Shown: positions 44,469 to 54,800 of the stretch, piece after piece
Layout: the number at the start of each line of letters is the position of its first letter
Position numbering within the stretch: position 1 is the stretch's first letter
From: Aliikangiella maris
Lineage (GTDB): Bacteria; Pseudomonadota; Gammaproteobacteria; Enterobacterales; Kangiellaceae
Assembly (NCBI RefSeq): GCF_040719265.1
Contig: NZ_JBFDAH010000015.1
Span: forward strand, 47,284-111,283
DNA: 64,000 bases
Reading direction: 5' to 3'
Translations under genes and position numbers: made by a program
Notes under the pieces: model-generated
Seen by the model: only the letters and a program-made list of their open reading frames with translations
What the model was told of the DNA's origin: nothing
Databases searched by the model: none

Positions 44469-45235
44469 GGCTTTTTTACCTTAAATGCAACATGTAGTGG
44501 CAGTTCACGAAGGGGTTCAAAGAATCCCGGATCCATTTTGATATGCTCTTCAGTGATATGCAGTTCTCTAACTTCAGGGATGAGTTCAAAACCAGCCGCT
44601 CGCAAACAAGTAAAGTAATCTTCAATTGTTTTATGAACACATTGAACATTAACAGCAACACCATCTCTGCGCCAGATTTCTCCGGGAAATAGTTCATTTC
44701 TGGCGCTAAAATAACCACCACTGGAACGAAAGTAAAAAGGGTAATCTTCAGATTTTAAGTAAGCCAATAATGGATGTGGAACCGCAAAAACAAAATATCC
44801 GCCTGGCTTTAACCAGTTGAATATTTTTTTCATGGTCGCTTGTGTATCGGGTACATCCAGATAGTTAAATAAAAACATTGCCAAGACTAAATCGTATTGT
44901 TTGGCATTTGACTCATCAAACTGTCTAACATCCAGATTTTTAAATGTCATACCATCAAGGTTTTGACGAACTTGCTCAGCAATTGCGCGATTAATCATTT
45001 CTTCAGAAATATCAATACCAAAAATATTTGTTGCGCCTCGCTTTTTTAGTTCGCGACTGACATAGCCTTCGCCACAGCCCAAATCTAAAATATCAAGACC
45101 ATCAATTGGTTCACACATGCTTAATACATAAGGCCGAGCAGAATAATCAGACAATAAAATTGGCTCTTTACGACTCCAGTCCTGTGCCTGATTGTCATAA
45201 AGCTTTTGTGTATCTTTTTCAACAGAGGTAGTCAC
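44465..45235 (-). CDS. Class I SAM-dependent methyltransferase
   Basis: A 256-residue soluble methyltransferase. Motif I ILDLGCGEGYVSRELKKRG (about 50-68), GIDISEEMI (motif post I), DLVLAMFLFNYL (motif II) and LKPGGYFVFAVPHP (motif III) are clear. The C-terminal half (IEDYFTCLRAAGFELIPEV) is of the UbiE/small-molecule type. It overlaps the dioxygenase gene downstream by four bases. N- or O-methylation of an amino-acid-like substrate is plausible but unproven. Confidence 0.9.
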   Translation of the reverse strand: MTTSVEKDTQKLYDNQAQDWSRKEPILLSDYSARPYVLSMCEPIDGLDILDLGCGEGYVSRELKKRGATNIFGIDISEEMINRAIAEQVRQNLDGMTFKNLDVRQFDESNAKQYDLVLAMFLFNYLDVPDTQATMKKIFNWLKPGGYFVFAVPHPLLAYLKSEDYPFYFRSSGGYFSARNELFPGEIWRRDGVAVNVQCVHKTIEDYFTCLRAAGFELIPEVRELHITEEHIKMDPGFFEPLRELPLHVAFKVKKP

Positions 45236-46049
45236 TTTGAACGCTCCCTAATTTAAAGTTTGGTGTTTTACTCCTCTATAGAACAGTTATTTTATCGTTG
45301 GTAAACAAAAGCAAATTTAAAAAAACTGACTATAAAGATTAATATTGAGAAAAGATAAAACTTCCTTTTCTAATTGTGGTATTCATAATAGCGATAATCA
45401 AAATTTAACCTCGGCAACACTTACTTAACGGCTGAACATTTAACTTTTTATCAAATTAATTTTAAATACCGCTCACTACAACTTATTGTTAACTTATCAT
45501 TGATTTATTATTTACTTGCCACAACACATCAACCTCGACAAGCTAAGGAGTTATCATCAGTTCAACAGTAGACGCTGCTAAACACCTCGACAATAAACCT
45601 ATATTTTTTGTGTGTATAATTTTACTTTTAACAACTGCAACCAATCTTAACAACTTAGCCATTTAACATTAACAACACTAAAATATTTTTACCAGATTCC
45701 TTCAAGCCAAAAATGTTTTTTTATATTTTTGATAGACTTTAAGTAAAAATTATTTTTTAAAAACGATATAACAGCTTAAGTTAAATCAATCATCAAAATG
45801 CTATGCAGTTGAGGTTTCAAAGATATGACAAATAAGAATTTAAAAAAATTAAAATTTAAAGTTTTTAACAGAAAAGTGATCTCGATCAAATACTGGCAAC
45901 AAATAAAAAGTAGCGTGATATAGCACATCAATTACGCCAATAGTATTAGTCTGATTCAACTTTTTATATCCACAAGTTTTATAAGTAATAAAGATTTTTA
46001 CCTAAAATTTTTATAGAATACACGTTTTAAATCTCTGTGGTATCCTAAC
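45236..46049. promoter_or_regulatory. Long divergent intergenic region with an FNR/CRP-like site
   Basis: About 810 bases without a gene, very AT-rich. At 45876-45889 GTGAT-CTCG-ATCAA fits the FNR half-site spacing (TTGAT-N4-ATCAA) with one mismatch, with an inner palindrome TGATC-TC-GATCA. It lies 160 bases before the PhyH-like gene. The rest shows no repeat or RNA gene that I can support. Confidence 0.4.
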
Positions 46050-46856
46050 GTGCACTTACAGGCTCTTGAGCTGACATCAAAACAAAGAACTGAATTTTGG
46101 GAAAATGGCTTTTTAGTCTTGCCCAATGTGCTCCAGAATGACGATTTATTGACGTTTCAGCAGTCTGCCACGCAGGCTTTAGCTGAAGCAGCCGATCCGA
46201 AAGAACTTGAAAGCGAAACGGGCTATCCAGGTGCGCCACTTGATGAACAAAAACAAGGAGGTAAAACCGTTCGTCGATTGCTCGGTGCGTATCAGCGCAG
46301 CCCGCTTTGGCAGGAATGGTCAAGCAGTCCATTAATCATCAATAGCCTGCAACAACTTTTTCAACAGTCAATGGTTTATTTAAGTCAGACACATCACAAC
46401 TGTCTAATGACTAAGTCGCCTCAATACAGCAGTGATACTGGCTGGCATCAAGATATTCGTTATTGGTCTTTTGAACAACCAGAACTCATCACCGCCTGGC
46501 TCGCGCTAGGAGCAGAGAAAAATGAAAATGGCGGTTTGTGGGTAGTCCCCGGCAGTCATCGACTGAGTTTTTCTACTGATCAATTTGATGAGCAATTATT
46601 TTTTCGAACCGACACAGAAGGCAATAAAATGCTACTTGGGAAAGCGCAACAAGTTCCCTTGAATGCAGGTGATTTACTCTTTTTTCATTGTCGTTTATTA
46701 CACAGTGCAAGCCGCAATCATACGCAAACAACCAAGTTTTCTTTAGTCTTTACTTATCACGCAGAAAATAATCATCCACGCCCTAACACCCGTTCGGCGA
46801 GTTTGACAGAAATTGCACTACCAACCAAGATTGACTCAACGGCAGAAAATGAATAA
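46050..46856 (+). CDS. PhyH-like (phytanoyl-CoA dioxygenase family) oxygenase
   Basis: A 268-residue Fe(II)/2-oxoglutarate oxygenase starting with GTG. The iron motif is HQD in GWHQDIRYW, with the distal His in LLHSASRNHT; ITAWLALGAEKNENGGLWVVPGSHRLS is the classic PhyH segment. GDLLFFHCRLLHSA also matches. Such enzymes hydroxylate small molecules, fatty acyl groups or ectoine. It is divergent from the methyltransferase-TauD operon, so two iron oxygenases and a methyltransferase sit together. Confidence 0.85.
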   Translation: MHLQALELTSKQRTEFWENGFLVLPNVLQNDDLLTFQQSATQALAEAADPKELESETGYPGAPLDEQKQGGKTVRRLLGAYQRSPLWQEWSSSPLIINSLQQLFQQSMVYLSQTHHNCLMTKSPQYSSDTGWHQDIRYWSFEQPELITAWLALGAEKNENGGLWVVPGSHRLSFSTDQFDEQLFFRTDTEGNKMLLGKAQQVPLNAGDLLFFHCRLLHSASRNHTQTTKFSLVFTYHAENNHPRPNTRSASLTEIALPTKIDSTAENE

Positions 46857-47108
46857 TTCAACCAGCACATTTATTTTGAATAAACAGAACTAATTAAAAT
46901 GAAAATTCAATTCAGAATTATTTAATTCATTTAGATTTAAGGAAAGCTTTTGTTTGAAAGCGCTCCTTATTTAATGTGAAATAACCTTCAGAACGATTCC
47001 AATATTAGTCATTAACTTATCAGTCAGACTGTGATTCATAATAAGTTTGTGGCTAATATAAATAAGTAACCTTATAATTTAATCAATTGGTTATTCAGGC
47101 TAATTTGC

Positions 47109-47144
47109 GTTATTTAACCTGACATCCCCCCAGGGTTAAATAAC
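47109..47144. terminator. Perfect 11-bp inverted repeat between convergent genes
   Basis: GTTATTTAACC (47109-47119) and GGTTAAATAAC (47134-47144), 14-base loop. It lies between the convergent PhyH-like and SGNH hydrolase genes, 29 bases after the latter's stop. It can serve both directions as a terminator though the T-runs are short. The rest of the 316-base gap shows nothing else. Confidence 0.5.
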
Positions 47145-47172
47145 GGGTTAAAAATCAGGAAAATGCTAATGA

Positions 47173-47952
47173 TTAATTAAGATGCCGATAAACCTGATAC
47201 ATCACATATTGGGCCGCTTTTAATTTAGTTGCATGATTGGGATGTAAGCCGTCACCAAAATGGGCAAAGGAACGCCAGGTATCTAACATAATAACGCCAT
47301 CAATTTGCGAGATTGAATCTTCATATGTGTGTTTTAACAAGTTGTATTGTTCTCTCGATGCCACTCTAAAATGCGGTGTGATGACTTTAAAAATTTCTTC
47401 TGCCAGCGGCAAATCCAGTTTGTCATAATCAACCAGTCGATTGACAAATACTTTTACGCCTCTTTGTTGCAAATAATTAATCGCTTGCGTCACATTTTTT
47501 ACCAGCGTATTGTCAATATCTTCACGGGTACACAACGGACCATAGGCAGTGTGCAAACAATCATTAAACAGATCAATAATTACAGCTTTCAGATGAGATC
47601 CATCTACCCACATAGTTGTATGCTCATATAGCTTAATTGCCTGTAATTGAGCAGAGTCGAATCCCAGCGCACCACTTGACGTGGCACCACCTTGCGCAGC
47701 TTCTCGAAACACCGGGCCTTCAACACTTAAAATAGAAAATGCTTTTAAATAATCCGCTAATCCTCGATAAGAACTACCATTCAATGCCGTCAGTCCTGCC
47801 CCATTGCCATAGGCGGCCTCTGGATCAATATAGCTGGCACCAATTAATCCAATGACTGGATTTTTCGATTCTGAATAATCTTTCGCCATTACGGGAAAAG
47901 TTAAAAGCAGAAACAGAGAAATGAGCGAGAAGAAAAATTGTTGTTTTAACAT
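47173..47952 (-). CDS. Exported SGNH/GDSL-type hydrolase
   Basis: A 259-residue protein with a signal peptide (1-23, VMA-KD). Block I GLIGASY holds the likely nucleophile Ser, and the C-terminal DGLHPN block holds the catalytic Asp and His of the SGNH fold. The Asn block is probably DLFNDCLH. AAGGAA lies before the ATG. Such enzymes are esterases or acyl-hydrolases of the envelope; the substrate is unknown. Stands alone on the minus strand. Confidence 0.75.
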   Translation of the reverse strand: MLKQQFFFSLISLFLLLTFPVMAKDYSESKNPVIGLIGASYIDPEAAYGNGAGLTALNGSSYRGLADYLKAFSILSVEGPVFREAAQGGATSSGALGFDSAQLQAIKLYEHTTMWVDGSHLKAVIIDLFNDCLHTAYGPLCTREDIDNTLVKNVTQAINYLQQRGVKVFVNRLVDYDKLDLPLAEEIFKVITPHFRVASREQYNLLKHTYEDSISQIDGVIMLDTWRSFAHFGDGLHPNHATKLKAAQYVMYQVYRHLN

Positions 47953-48448
47953 AAGTAGAATTCCTTGTAGTGAGTTTAAAAATACAAACTTTTTTTGTTT
48001 CCATTGGGGGGTCCACTAGTAAATTTAGCAGGTTCTAAAAAAGATCCCAAATTTTATTTCTCAACAAGAGATGAATAATCAGCTAAAACGGATGAGAGGT
48101 ATTTTTTTATGACAAGTGATAGCCAGTCAAAACTATCTATTTGATTTTACTATAAAATTTATCTCCCTGTATAATAAAAGAACAGTGTTTTGGGAATAAA
48201 CTATCAATATTTGAAAATATCAAATTGAGATTTAAGTTAGAAAACGGGTAAAAACAGACAATTCACAACTTTCTGGTATTTATTCATATTCTTGCTTATA
48301 TTAGCTTACTTGAAAATGCATTGGCCAAAAATCATGCCATCGATAAAATTTAAAGCCTGTGACTTAACTTATGACCTATAACTTATGACCTATAAAGCCC
48401 ATTGCTCAATAAAACAGCAAGTATATTGATAGCAACCATGATTAGCCA
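47953..48448. other. Intergenic region with a two-copy 14-bp repeat
   Basis: No gene in about 495 bases. AACTTATGACCTAT occurs twice in tandem at 48366-48393, just before the DUF3667 gene. This is another period-14 repeat. Promoters of the two divergent genes must lie here. Confidence 0.5.
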
Positions 48449-49630
48449 ATGAACACAGTCAACAACGAAGAATTAAGCCCAGCAAAAGCAGTGGCAGGCA
48501 CTCACCACTCGCCAATTGGCCAAACTCAAAAGCCAGTTTTTAAAGTCGATGCTTGTCAAAATTGTGCCACGGAGTTGAAAGGTAAGTATTGTCACCAATG
48601 TGGACAGCCTAGCCGCAGCATTATTAAATTTTTTGGTGAAGTTGCACAGGAGTTTATTGCCAACGCATTTGGATATGATTCAAAATTGCGCCATACGGTT
48701 TTTCCATTATTGTTTAAACCAGGAAAAATCACTCAAGATTATATTAATGGCAAAATATTCCATTATGTCTTATCAATTCGTTTGTATTTAATACTCAGCG
48801 TCATTTGCTTTTTATTAATGCAAATAACGACAGACACAAAAGGACTTTTTGTCAATGATGATACCGCCAAAGCACCAGAGAAACTTGCACTAGATAAAGA
48901 ACCGTCTGGCATAATAGATAAGCGCATTGACTCTCTTGTGCCACAATCGGCCGACACTTCAGTTAGTGAACTAGACGATACTGATAATAAACAGAATCAA
49001 ACTCAACCAGAGCAATTAATAAGCACCAATCAACAGACACAACAAGCGACTTTAAAGTCGCCTGAGTATTTTGATTTTGACTATGATGATAAGGATGAAA
49101 CATTTGATTTTAATGGCCAATTTTTTAGCGATTTTCCCAAAGCGAAAAAAGTTATTATTGACATTAAAAACAAAAGCGAAAGTTGGAAAAAAGATCCAAC
49201 GCCTTGGCTAAATAAGGTTTTTGAATTATTTCCAATTATGATGCTCGTCATACTGCCACTTTTTGCCATGACATTAAAATTATTTTATTTATTCAAGCGA
49301 CGATTTTACATTGAGCATTTGATTTTTTGTATTCACAATCATTGCTTCATTTACTTTGCTTTAATTCTAGAAATTTTGTTTGGTCAACTTGAAAGTTTTC
49401 TATTAACTCAAAGCAACTCAATCTCTCAATTTTTTGCTACCGTATTCAATTATCTGTCAACCGCATTGATGATTTGGATTATTGTTTATATTTTGTTAGC
49501 AATCAAACGTTTTTATCAACAAGGCTGGTGGTTAACCATTTTTAAATCGGTTATATTAAGCGGTGTATACTTTTTTATGGTGTTTTTTGGCGTACTTATT
49601 GTCGCTATTGTAGGCGCCTGGCAAGCTTAA
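48449..49630 (+). CDS. DUF3667-family membrane protein with zinc ribbon
   Basis: A 393-residue protein. A zinc ribbon CQNCATELKGKYCHQCG lies at about 36-52, then QPSRSIIKFFGEVAQEF and FKPGKITQDYINGKI, the DUF3667 signature, followed by a membrane helix at about 111-127, an acidic, Gln/Asp-rich middle (about 130-225) and four or so helices near the C-terminus (about 265-390). The middle loop is of low complexity. Function is unknown in the family. Starts with ATG in CCAATG. Confidence 0.75.
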   Translation: MNTVNNEELSPAKAVAGTHHSPIGQTQKPVFKVDACQNCATELKGKYCHQCGQPSRSIIKFFGEVAQEFIANAFGYDSKLRHTVFPLLFKPGKITQDYINGKIFHYVLSIRLYLILSVICFLLMQITTDTKGLFVNDDTAKAPEKLALDKEPSGIIDKRIDSLVPQSADTSVSELDDTDNKQNQTQPEQLISTNQQTQQATLKSPEYFDFDYDDKDETFDFNGQFFSDFPKAKKVIIDIKNKSESWKKDPTPWLNKVFELFPIMMLVILPLFAMTLKLFYLFKRRFYIEHLIFCIHNHCFIYFALILEILFGQLESFLLTQSNSISQFFATVFNYLSTALMIWIIVYILLAIKRFYQQGWWLTIFKSVILSGVYFFMVFFGVLIVAIVGAWQA

Positions 49631-49650
49631 ACCAAAATGTTTTACCAAAC

Positions 49651-49692
49651 ATTACTTATAGTTTATTACTTATTGCTTATCATTTATTACCA
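49651..49692. repeat. 14-bp tandem repeat, three copies
   Basis: ATTACTTATAGTTT, ATTACTTATTGCTT, ATCATTTATTACCA in a row between two convergent genes. The units resemble the CTTATT units of the seven-copy array at 24537-24634. Confidence 0.6.
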
Positions 49693-49720
49693 AACATCAA
49701 ATATTTTTTATCAAACCAAA

Positions 49721-50734
49721 CTAAATAATTTGATTATCGGACTTTATTTGCGATACGAAGTTGTCAATATTGCTTACTGTAGTCGTCAATATACGCGCCA
49801 ACGCATCTTGTGTATTAAACGCATTATGAGGTGTAACAAATACTCGCTTATCTTGTATCAGCACATGGTCTTCAAGTAATATTTGCAACTCACTTGCGCG
49901 TTTGGTTTGCTCATGTAACAGTTCGATTTCACCTTTTATCAGACTTTCACCCTCCAAGACATCTAGTCCAGCAAAAGCAACTTTTTTGCTATGTAAACCA
50001 GCTAGCAAAGCAGTTGAATCGATTAAGTCGCCACGCGATGTGTTGAGTAAAATAACGCCCGCTTGCATCTTTTGTATCGCAGCATGATCAATAATATGTT
50101 TGGTTTCTGATGTTAAAGGTAAATGCAAAGAAATAATATCTGAAGCGGTAAAAATTTGCTCCAGAGAAACCCAGTTCACCCCCATTGAGTCGGCCTCTTG
50201 GTGCAATTGATGCGCAGCGATATCATAAACATTGACTTGCATATCAAACCCTTTGCACATTTTTGCAAACTTCTGGCCAATATTCCCAAAACCAATAATA
50301 CCCATAGTTTTGTTGGCTAAATCAAATCCACGTAATCCTGTAAAATCAAATGACCCCGACTTGACTCGATTAACCGAATCAATTATTTTTCGAGAAATTG
50401 CCAACAACAAGGCAAAAGTAAACTCAGCAACGGTGTGTTCACCATAATGAGGCACATTAAACACCGAGAGCTGATTTGCTTTACAATAAGCTAGATCGAT
50501 ATGATCAAAACCGGTACTGTTAGTGGCGATGGCTTTTAGCCGTGGGAGTTTTTGCAATAAAGTCTGATCACAAGCGGAATAGATAAATGGACATAATATT
50601 TCGGTTTCTGCCAACGCTTCAATGTCAATCTCTTGCGCCGTCTGCGCAAATATTTTAACTTGATGATCGGCCAGTGAATGTTTAATTAATGTGACCTGCC
50701 AATCTTCACTGATTTCAGTAAAAGTAATATTCAT
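49721..50734 (-). CDS. D-isomer 2-hydroxyacid dehydrogenase, D-lactate dehydrogenase type
   Basis: A 337-residue NAD-dependent dehydrogenase. NAD-binding GIIGFGNIGQKFAKMCKGF and LNTSRGDLID are clear; Arg/Glu/His catalytic residues fit (TSRGDLID, LDVLEGESL, VTPHNAF). The N-terminal YSACDQTLLQKLPRLKAIATNSTGFDHID matches LdhA-type fermentative enzymes (E. coli LdhA is 329). D-lactate/pyruvate is the likely pair, but other 2-hydroxyacids are possible. Located 22 bases downstream of trmJ on the same strand. Confidence 0.8.
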   Translation of the reverse strand: MNITFTEISEDWQVTLIKHSLADHQVKIFAQTAQEIDIEALAETEILCPFIYSACDQTLLQKLPRLKAIATNSTGFDHIDLAYCKANQLSVFNVPHYGEHTVAEFTFALLLAISRKIIDSVNRVKSGSFDFTGLRGFDLANKTMGIIGFGNIGQKFAKMCKGFDMQVNVYDIAAHQLHQEADSMGVNWVSLEQIFTASDIISLHLPLTSETKHIIDHAAIQKMQAGVILLNTSRGDLIDSTALLAGLHSKKVAFAGLDVLEGESLIKGEIELLHEQTKRASELQILLEDHVLIQDKRVFVTPHNAFNTQDALARILTTTVSNIDNFVSQIKSDNQII

Positions 50735-50755
50735 ATTTTGTTGTCGACGGTTAAG

Positions 50756-51508
50756 TTATCGTGCCAGCGCTTTAAACATACCTCTTAACAAGGCAATTTC
50801 TTTCGCTGTTGGTTGTGCTTTATTAACGAAAGTTTTAAATTTTTTTAACGTATCGGTTGGAATATCTTGCCGAATATAGTTTTTTTCGATAAGCAACATT
50901 TCTAGGTGAGAATAAAATGCACTCATTTCCTGTTGCGTGGCTAATTGTGTCGCTAATTTTGATTTTTTATCTGTCTGGTTAGTCATTGTTTCTGAGTGAG
51001 ACAATTGCATAGACTCTCCAAGCCCCTTAAATAATTCATAACAAACAATTTGCACTGCTGCCGCCACATTTAAAACCTGATACTGCTGACTGCCGGGAAT
51101 ATATAAAAGTTGCTGACAAAGCGCTAATTCCTGCAAACTCATTCCATCTCGTTCACCACCAAAAACAATGGCAACTCGCTCCGCCGGGTGCTGTCGAATC
51201 CAAGCAACCGACTGCTCAACTGATTTTTGCGGCAAGCTAAAAGTGTGTGTCTGTCGTGCGCTAGTTGCAAAAACTTGCGTACAATCAGTAATTGCCCTTG
51301 CCAATGATTCAACAACACGTGCATTTTGTAAAATCTCGCTTCCACCAGCAGCTCGGCGTTCAGCTGTTTCATCAGGAAATTGCAACGGGTTTACTAATAC
51401 CAATTCACTTAACCCCATAGTTTTCATGGCTCGAGCTGCCGCGCCAATATTACCTGGGTGAAAAGTATTCAATAAAATAATTCGAATTTGAGAAAGTCGA
51501 TTAATCAT
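50756..51508 (-). CDS. trmJ: tRNA (cytidine/uridine-2'-O-)-methyltransferase TrmJ
   Basis: A 250-residue SPOUT methyltransferase that 2'-O-methylates position 32 of several tRNAs. IRIILLNTFHPGNIGAAARAMKTMGL opens the protein, ALVFGGERDGMS-like VAIVFGGERDGMS and IPGSQQYQVLNVAAAVQIVCYEL form the trefoil knot, and the C-terminal helix region is typical. Length matches E. coli TrmJ (246). The start ATG lies on the minus strand at 51508. Probably co-transcribed with the dehydrogenase downstream. Confidence 0.94.
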   Translation of the reverse strand: MINRLSQIRIILLNTFHPGNIGAAARAMKTMGLSELVLVNPLQFPDETAERRAAGGSEILQNARVVESLARAITDCTQVFATSARQTHTFSLPQKSVEQSVAWIRQHPAERVAIVFGGERDGMSLQELALCQQLLYIPGSQQYQVLNVAAAVQIVCYELFKGLGESMQLSHSETMTNQTDKKSKLATQLATQQEMSAFYSHLEMLLIEKNYIRQDIPTDTLKKFKTFVNKAQPTAKEIALLRGMFKALAR

Positions 51509-51741
51509 AGATAAACTTCAATATTTAACCTATTTAGATGGTTGTTTCTTTTTGCAATTAGATAGGTTTCAAAAAAATCAGGTCAAACCTGAGTAAAACC
51601 TGGAAAAAAATATGCATTAAAAATCAGCTAAAATCCTAATAAAGACAGATTCAAATTAAGCGAGCAAAACAAATCGTGTCTATTGGTGCTATAGGTTAGC
51701 AGCAGAACATGATTTAGTAAAATGGCGATTTTCCATAAAAA

Positions 51742-51772
51742 AAACCAGCGAAGCTTCCGCTTGCGCTGGTTT
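51742..51772 (-). terminator. Factor-independent terminator downstream of the ELWxxDGT gene
   Basis: AAACCAGCG (51742-51750) and CGCTGGTTT (51764-51772) form a 9-bp stem; on the minus strand the stem is followed by a T-run of eight (51737-51744 on the plus strand are As). It stands about 55 bases after the stop of the large lipoprotein gene. The same gap (51509-51826) holds nothing else. Confidence 0.82.
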
Positions 51773-51826
51773 AAAATGTCATTAAATTGAGGATTTATTG
51801 ACGGGATAACGTGTTAGTTATAAAGC

Positions 51827-54800
51827 TTAGTCTAAATAGCTATTTTCACAGCCGAAACCGGCTAAACAGTTTGCGCCATATTCAACACCAATATTAATAT
51901 CCTTGACTAATTGAGTACCGGCTTCACTGCCATCTGTTTTCCATAACTCCATACCATGCTCTCCATCATCAGCCTGGAAAAATAAAATATCATTGAACAC
52001 ATAAAATCCTCTAGGCATATCGACATAGCCATTCAAATTGAATGCTTTTAACAGCGTCAGTCCATTGTTGATAGCATCCATCTTCCAGACAGCGGTTCCG
52101 CTCGTTTCGGTATAAGCGCTGAAATACAACTCATCGTTATAAATGGCATAATCTTGCAGAAACAATTCATCATTTTCACCATAATTAGTCAGTTGGAGTG
52201 TACCTTCCGTGGTGCCATCGGATTTCCATAGTTCGAACTCGCCAAACTCATTAAACGCCGTCATAAATAGCTGATTGTTCCAGGTAAATAGTTTTGAATC
52301 ACGGTCATCTAAACCATTTTCGGTGGCATTTAAATCGATCACCATTTGCGTGCCTTCTTCAGTTCCATCCGTTTTCCATAGCTCATCACCGTTAACACCA
52401 TCATTAGCCACATAATAGAGATTATTACCCAATGCTGCCGCAATCAAATTGGCACTTACGCTGTCTCCATCAGGATTAATATCTTTAATCACTCGCGTGC
52501 CTTTTAAGGTGCCGTCTGTTACCCACAACTCATGGCCATTACTTGGAATAGCGGCAACTCTTCTGTCACTCCCACTGTAAGCAGAAAAATAAATCAAGTC
52601 GCCAACAGGATAAAGCGGACCGGTTGGTACAACTGGCGAGACTACCTCAATACTGTCGACAGTACCGCAAGTTTTCATGAGGACGCCGCTTTTATTTCTT
52701 GAGAAATAGAGTTCACCTTGAATATCTTGCATGATAGAAATTGAACTGTTAGCAGAGCCATTTGAAAAGTCATAGAACAGATGAGTATTTTCCTGAGTGC
52801 CATCACTTACCCAGATTTCTCGACCAAACTCTTCATTTTCAGCAACAAAAAACAGTCGTCCATTAGATACCGTAAGAAGACGGACATCGGTTACACCATC
52901 GGGCGTCACACGCACGGTGCCATTATCTGTACCATCAGTGCGCCATAAACTTTGCGGATACTTGCCATCGGATGCCGTAAAATAAACTTGTCCCTGATAA
53001 ACCACTGATAAATTCGGCGAGCTACTGCTATTAGGATTTTTATTGATATCAGCCAGGTTCACCGTTCCGGTTTGCGTACCATCACTTACCCAGGGCTCAA
53101 CACCGATAACGCTATCATCATAAGCAAAATAAATTTGTTCAGCTCCCGCATAAAGTGCAAGACCATTTGGCATTTCCAGTGTCGAAACGGTCTCGCCAGC
53201 CGAAGCACCATCACTGATTTTAAGCGAATTATTTTCAAGATAGACAATATTGTTGCCAAGTGTCGTAAAAAGCTGTCGCTGATTACTTAATTGAAAGTAA
53301 CTCTCGCCAGACTGAACCATCAGTCCTTCCTGAGTATGCATAATATTTTTATTATCTGCCGTTTGTTGAACGCCATAGATGTAATTAAATGAGCGTGTCG
53401 AGTTGACTATTTTTGTACCTTCAGGCGTGCCATCGGTCTGCCATAACTGATAGCTTGCGTCCATATTCAAGAAAAATACTGGGCTATTTTTATGTTGATG
53501 CATATAGCTTCGCTGAATATAGGCGCGTATCGGAATCGGTGTCGGATCATTCGATACTAGGTAAGTGGTACCTGCTTCGGTGCCATCAGAAACATAAATT
53601 CGATTACTGCCATCATCTGTAGATATGATTAATCGACCGTTCACACTATATAATTTATTACGACGATTAAAAAAGCCCGCCGAACCTGCTCGAATATCCT
53701 TAACCAGTTGAGTCCCGGCATTAGTGCCATCAGAATGCCATAGCTCTTGACCAAATGCTGAGGTGTAAGCACTGAAATATACCTGATTACCAACCGCGGT
53801 GAGTAATTCAACATTACTAATAGCTGTATCAGGTTGTAGCACCGTATTACTGCTTCCATCGTATCGGTTTAGCTGTCCATTAACGACATAAAATAAAATA
53901 TTATCAGCCGTCGCCGTTAATAAAGTTGCATCATTATTGGCATTAACTTTCACAGTACCGGCGTCACTACCATCTGTTTTCCATAACGCTTGATTATTGT
54001 CCACATCGCTTGCGGTAAAGTACAACGTATTGTTAATTACCGTTAAGTTTTGTGGATTACTATCACCTTCAAGATGAATATCTTTAACCAAAGCCGTTCC
54101 GGATGCATCCGACTTCCATAATTCAACCCCATGTGTTGAATCATTCGCAACAAAGAAAACCTGATTGCCCAATTCGGTAAACTGTGATGGAGAACTGTTG
54201 CCAATGGTATTGATTTCCTTAACGATCGTGGTACCCGCTTGCGTACCATCTGACTTCCATAATTCTTGGCCACTTTCCTTGGTATTGCCAACAAAATAAT
54301 AAGCATTCAGTGCGGTTGTCGTCACACTGAAATCGGCAGAAATTTCGCCAACACTGAGCGTCGCTAACGATTCAGTCGCATATTGCGTCGAAGAAATTAA
54401 TCGCACCACTACTTGCTGATTATTTTCAATCATTCCCTGAACATCGGTAAATTCGCCACCATCAATACTGTATAGCCCACCAACGATTTGAATACTGGTT
54501 GGGATGTCTATTCCAGTAATGGTCACTGGCTCCGATTTGACAGGCTTATTTAGCTCAACTGTTGATTGTGCAACAAATTCAAATGTCTCAGGCACAGGAT
54601 CATTGGTTGTCACTTTAAAATCAGCGCTTATCCCACCAATATCCAATGTCGCGCTTGTTTGAATATGTGGCAGGTCTGATGCTGCCAACCTGACAACAAC
54701 CTGCTGATTATTGCTCACCATGCCTGGCTGATCTGTAAATTCACCATTGTCAATTCGATAGCTACCACCTTGAATCTGAATTTCGGTTGGTACATCGATC

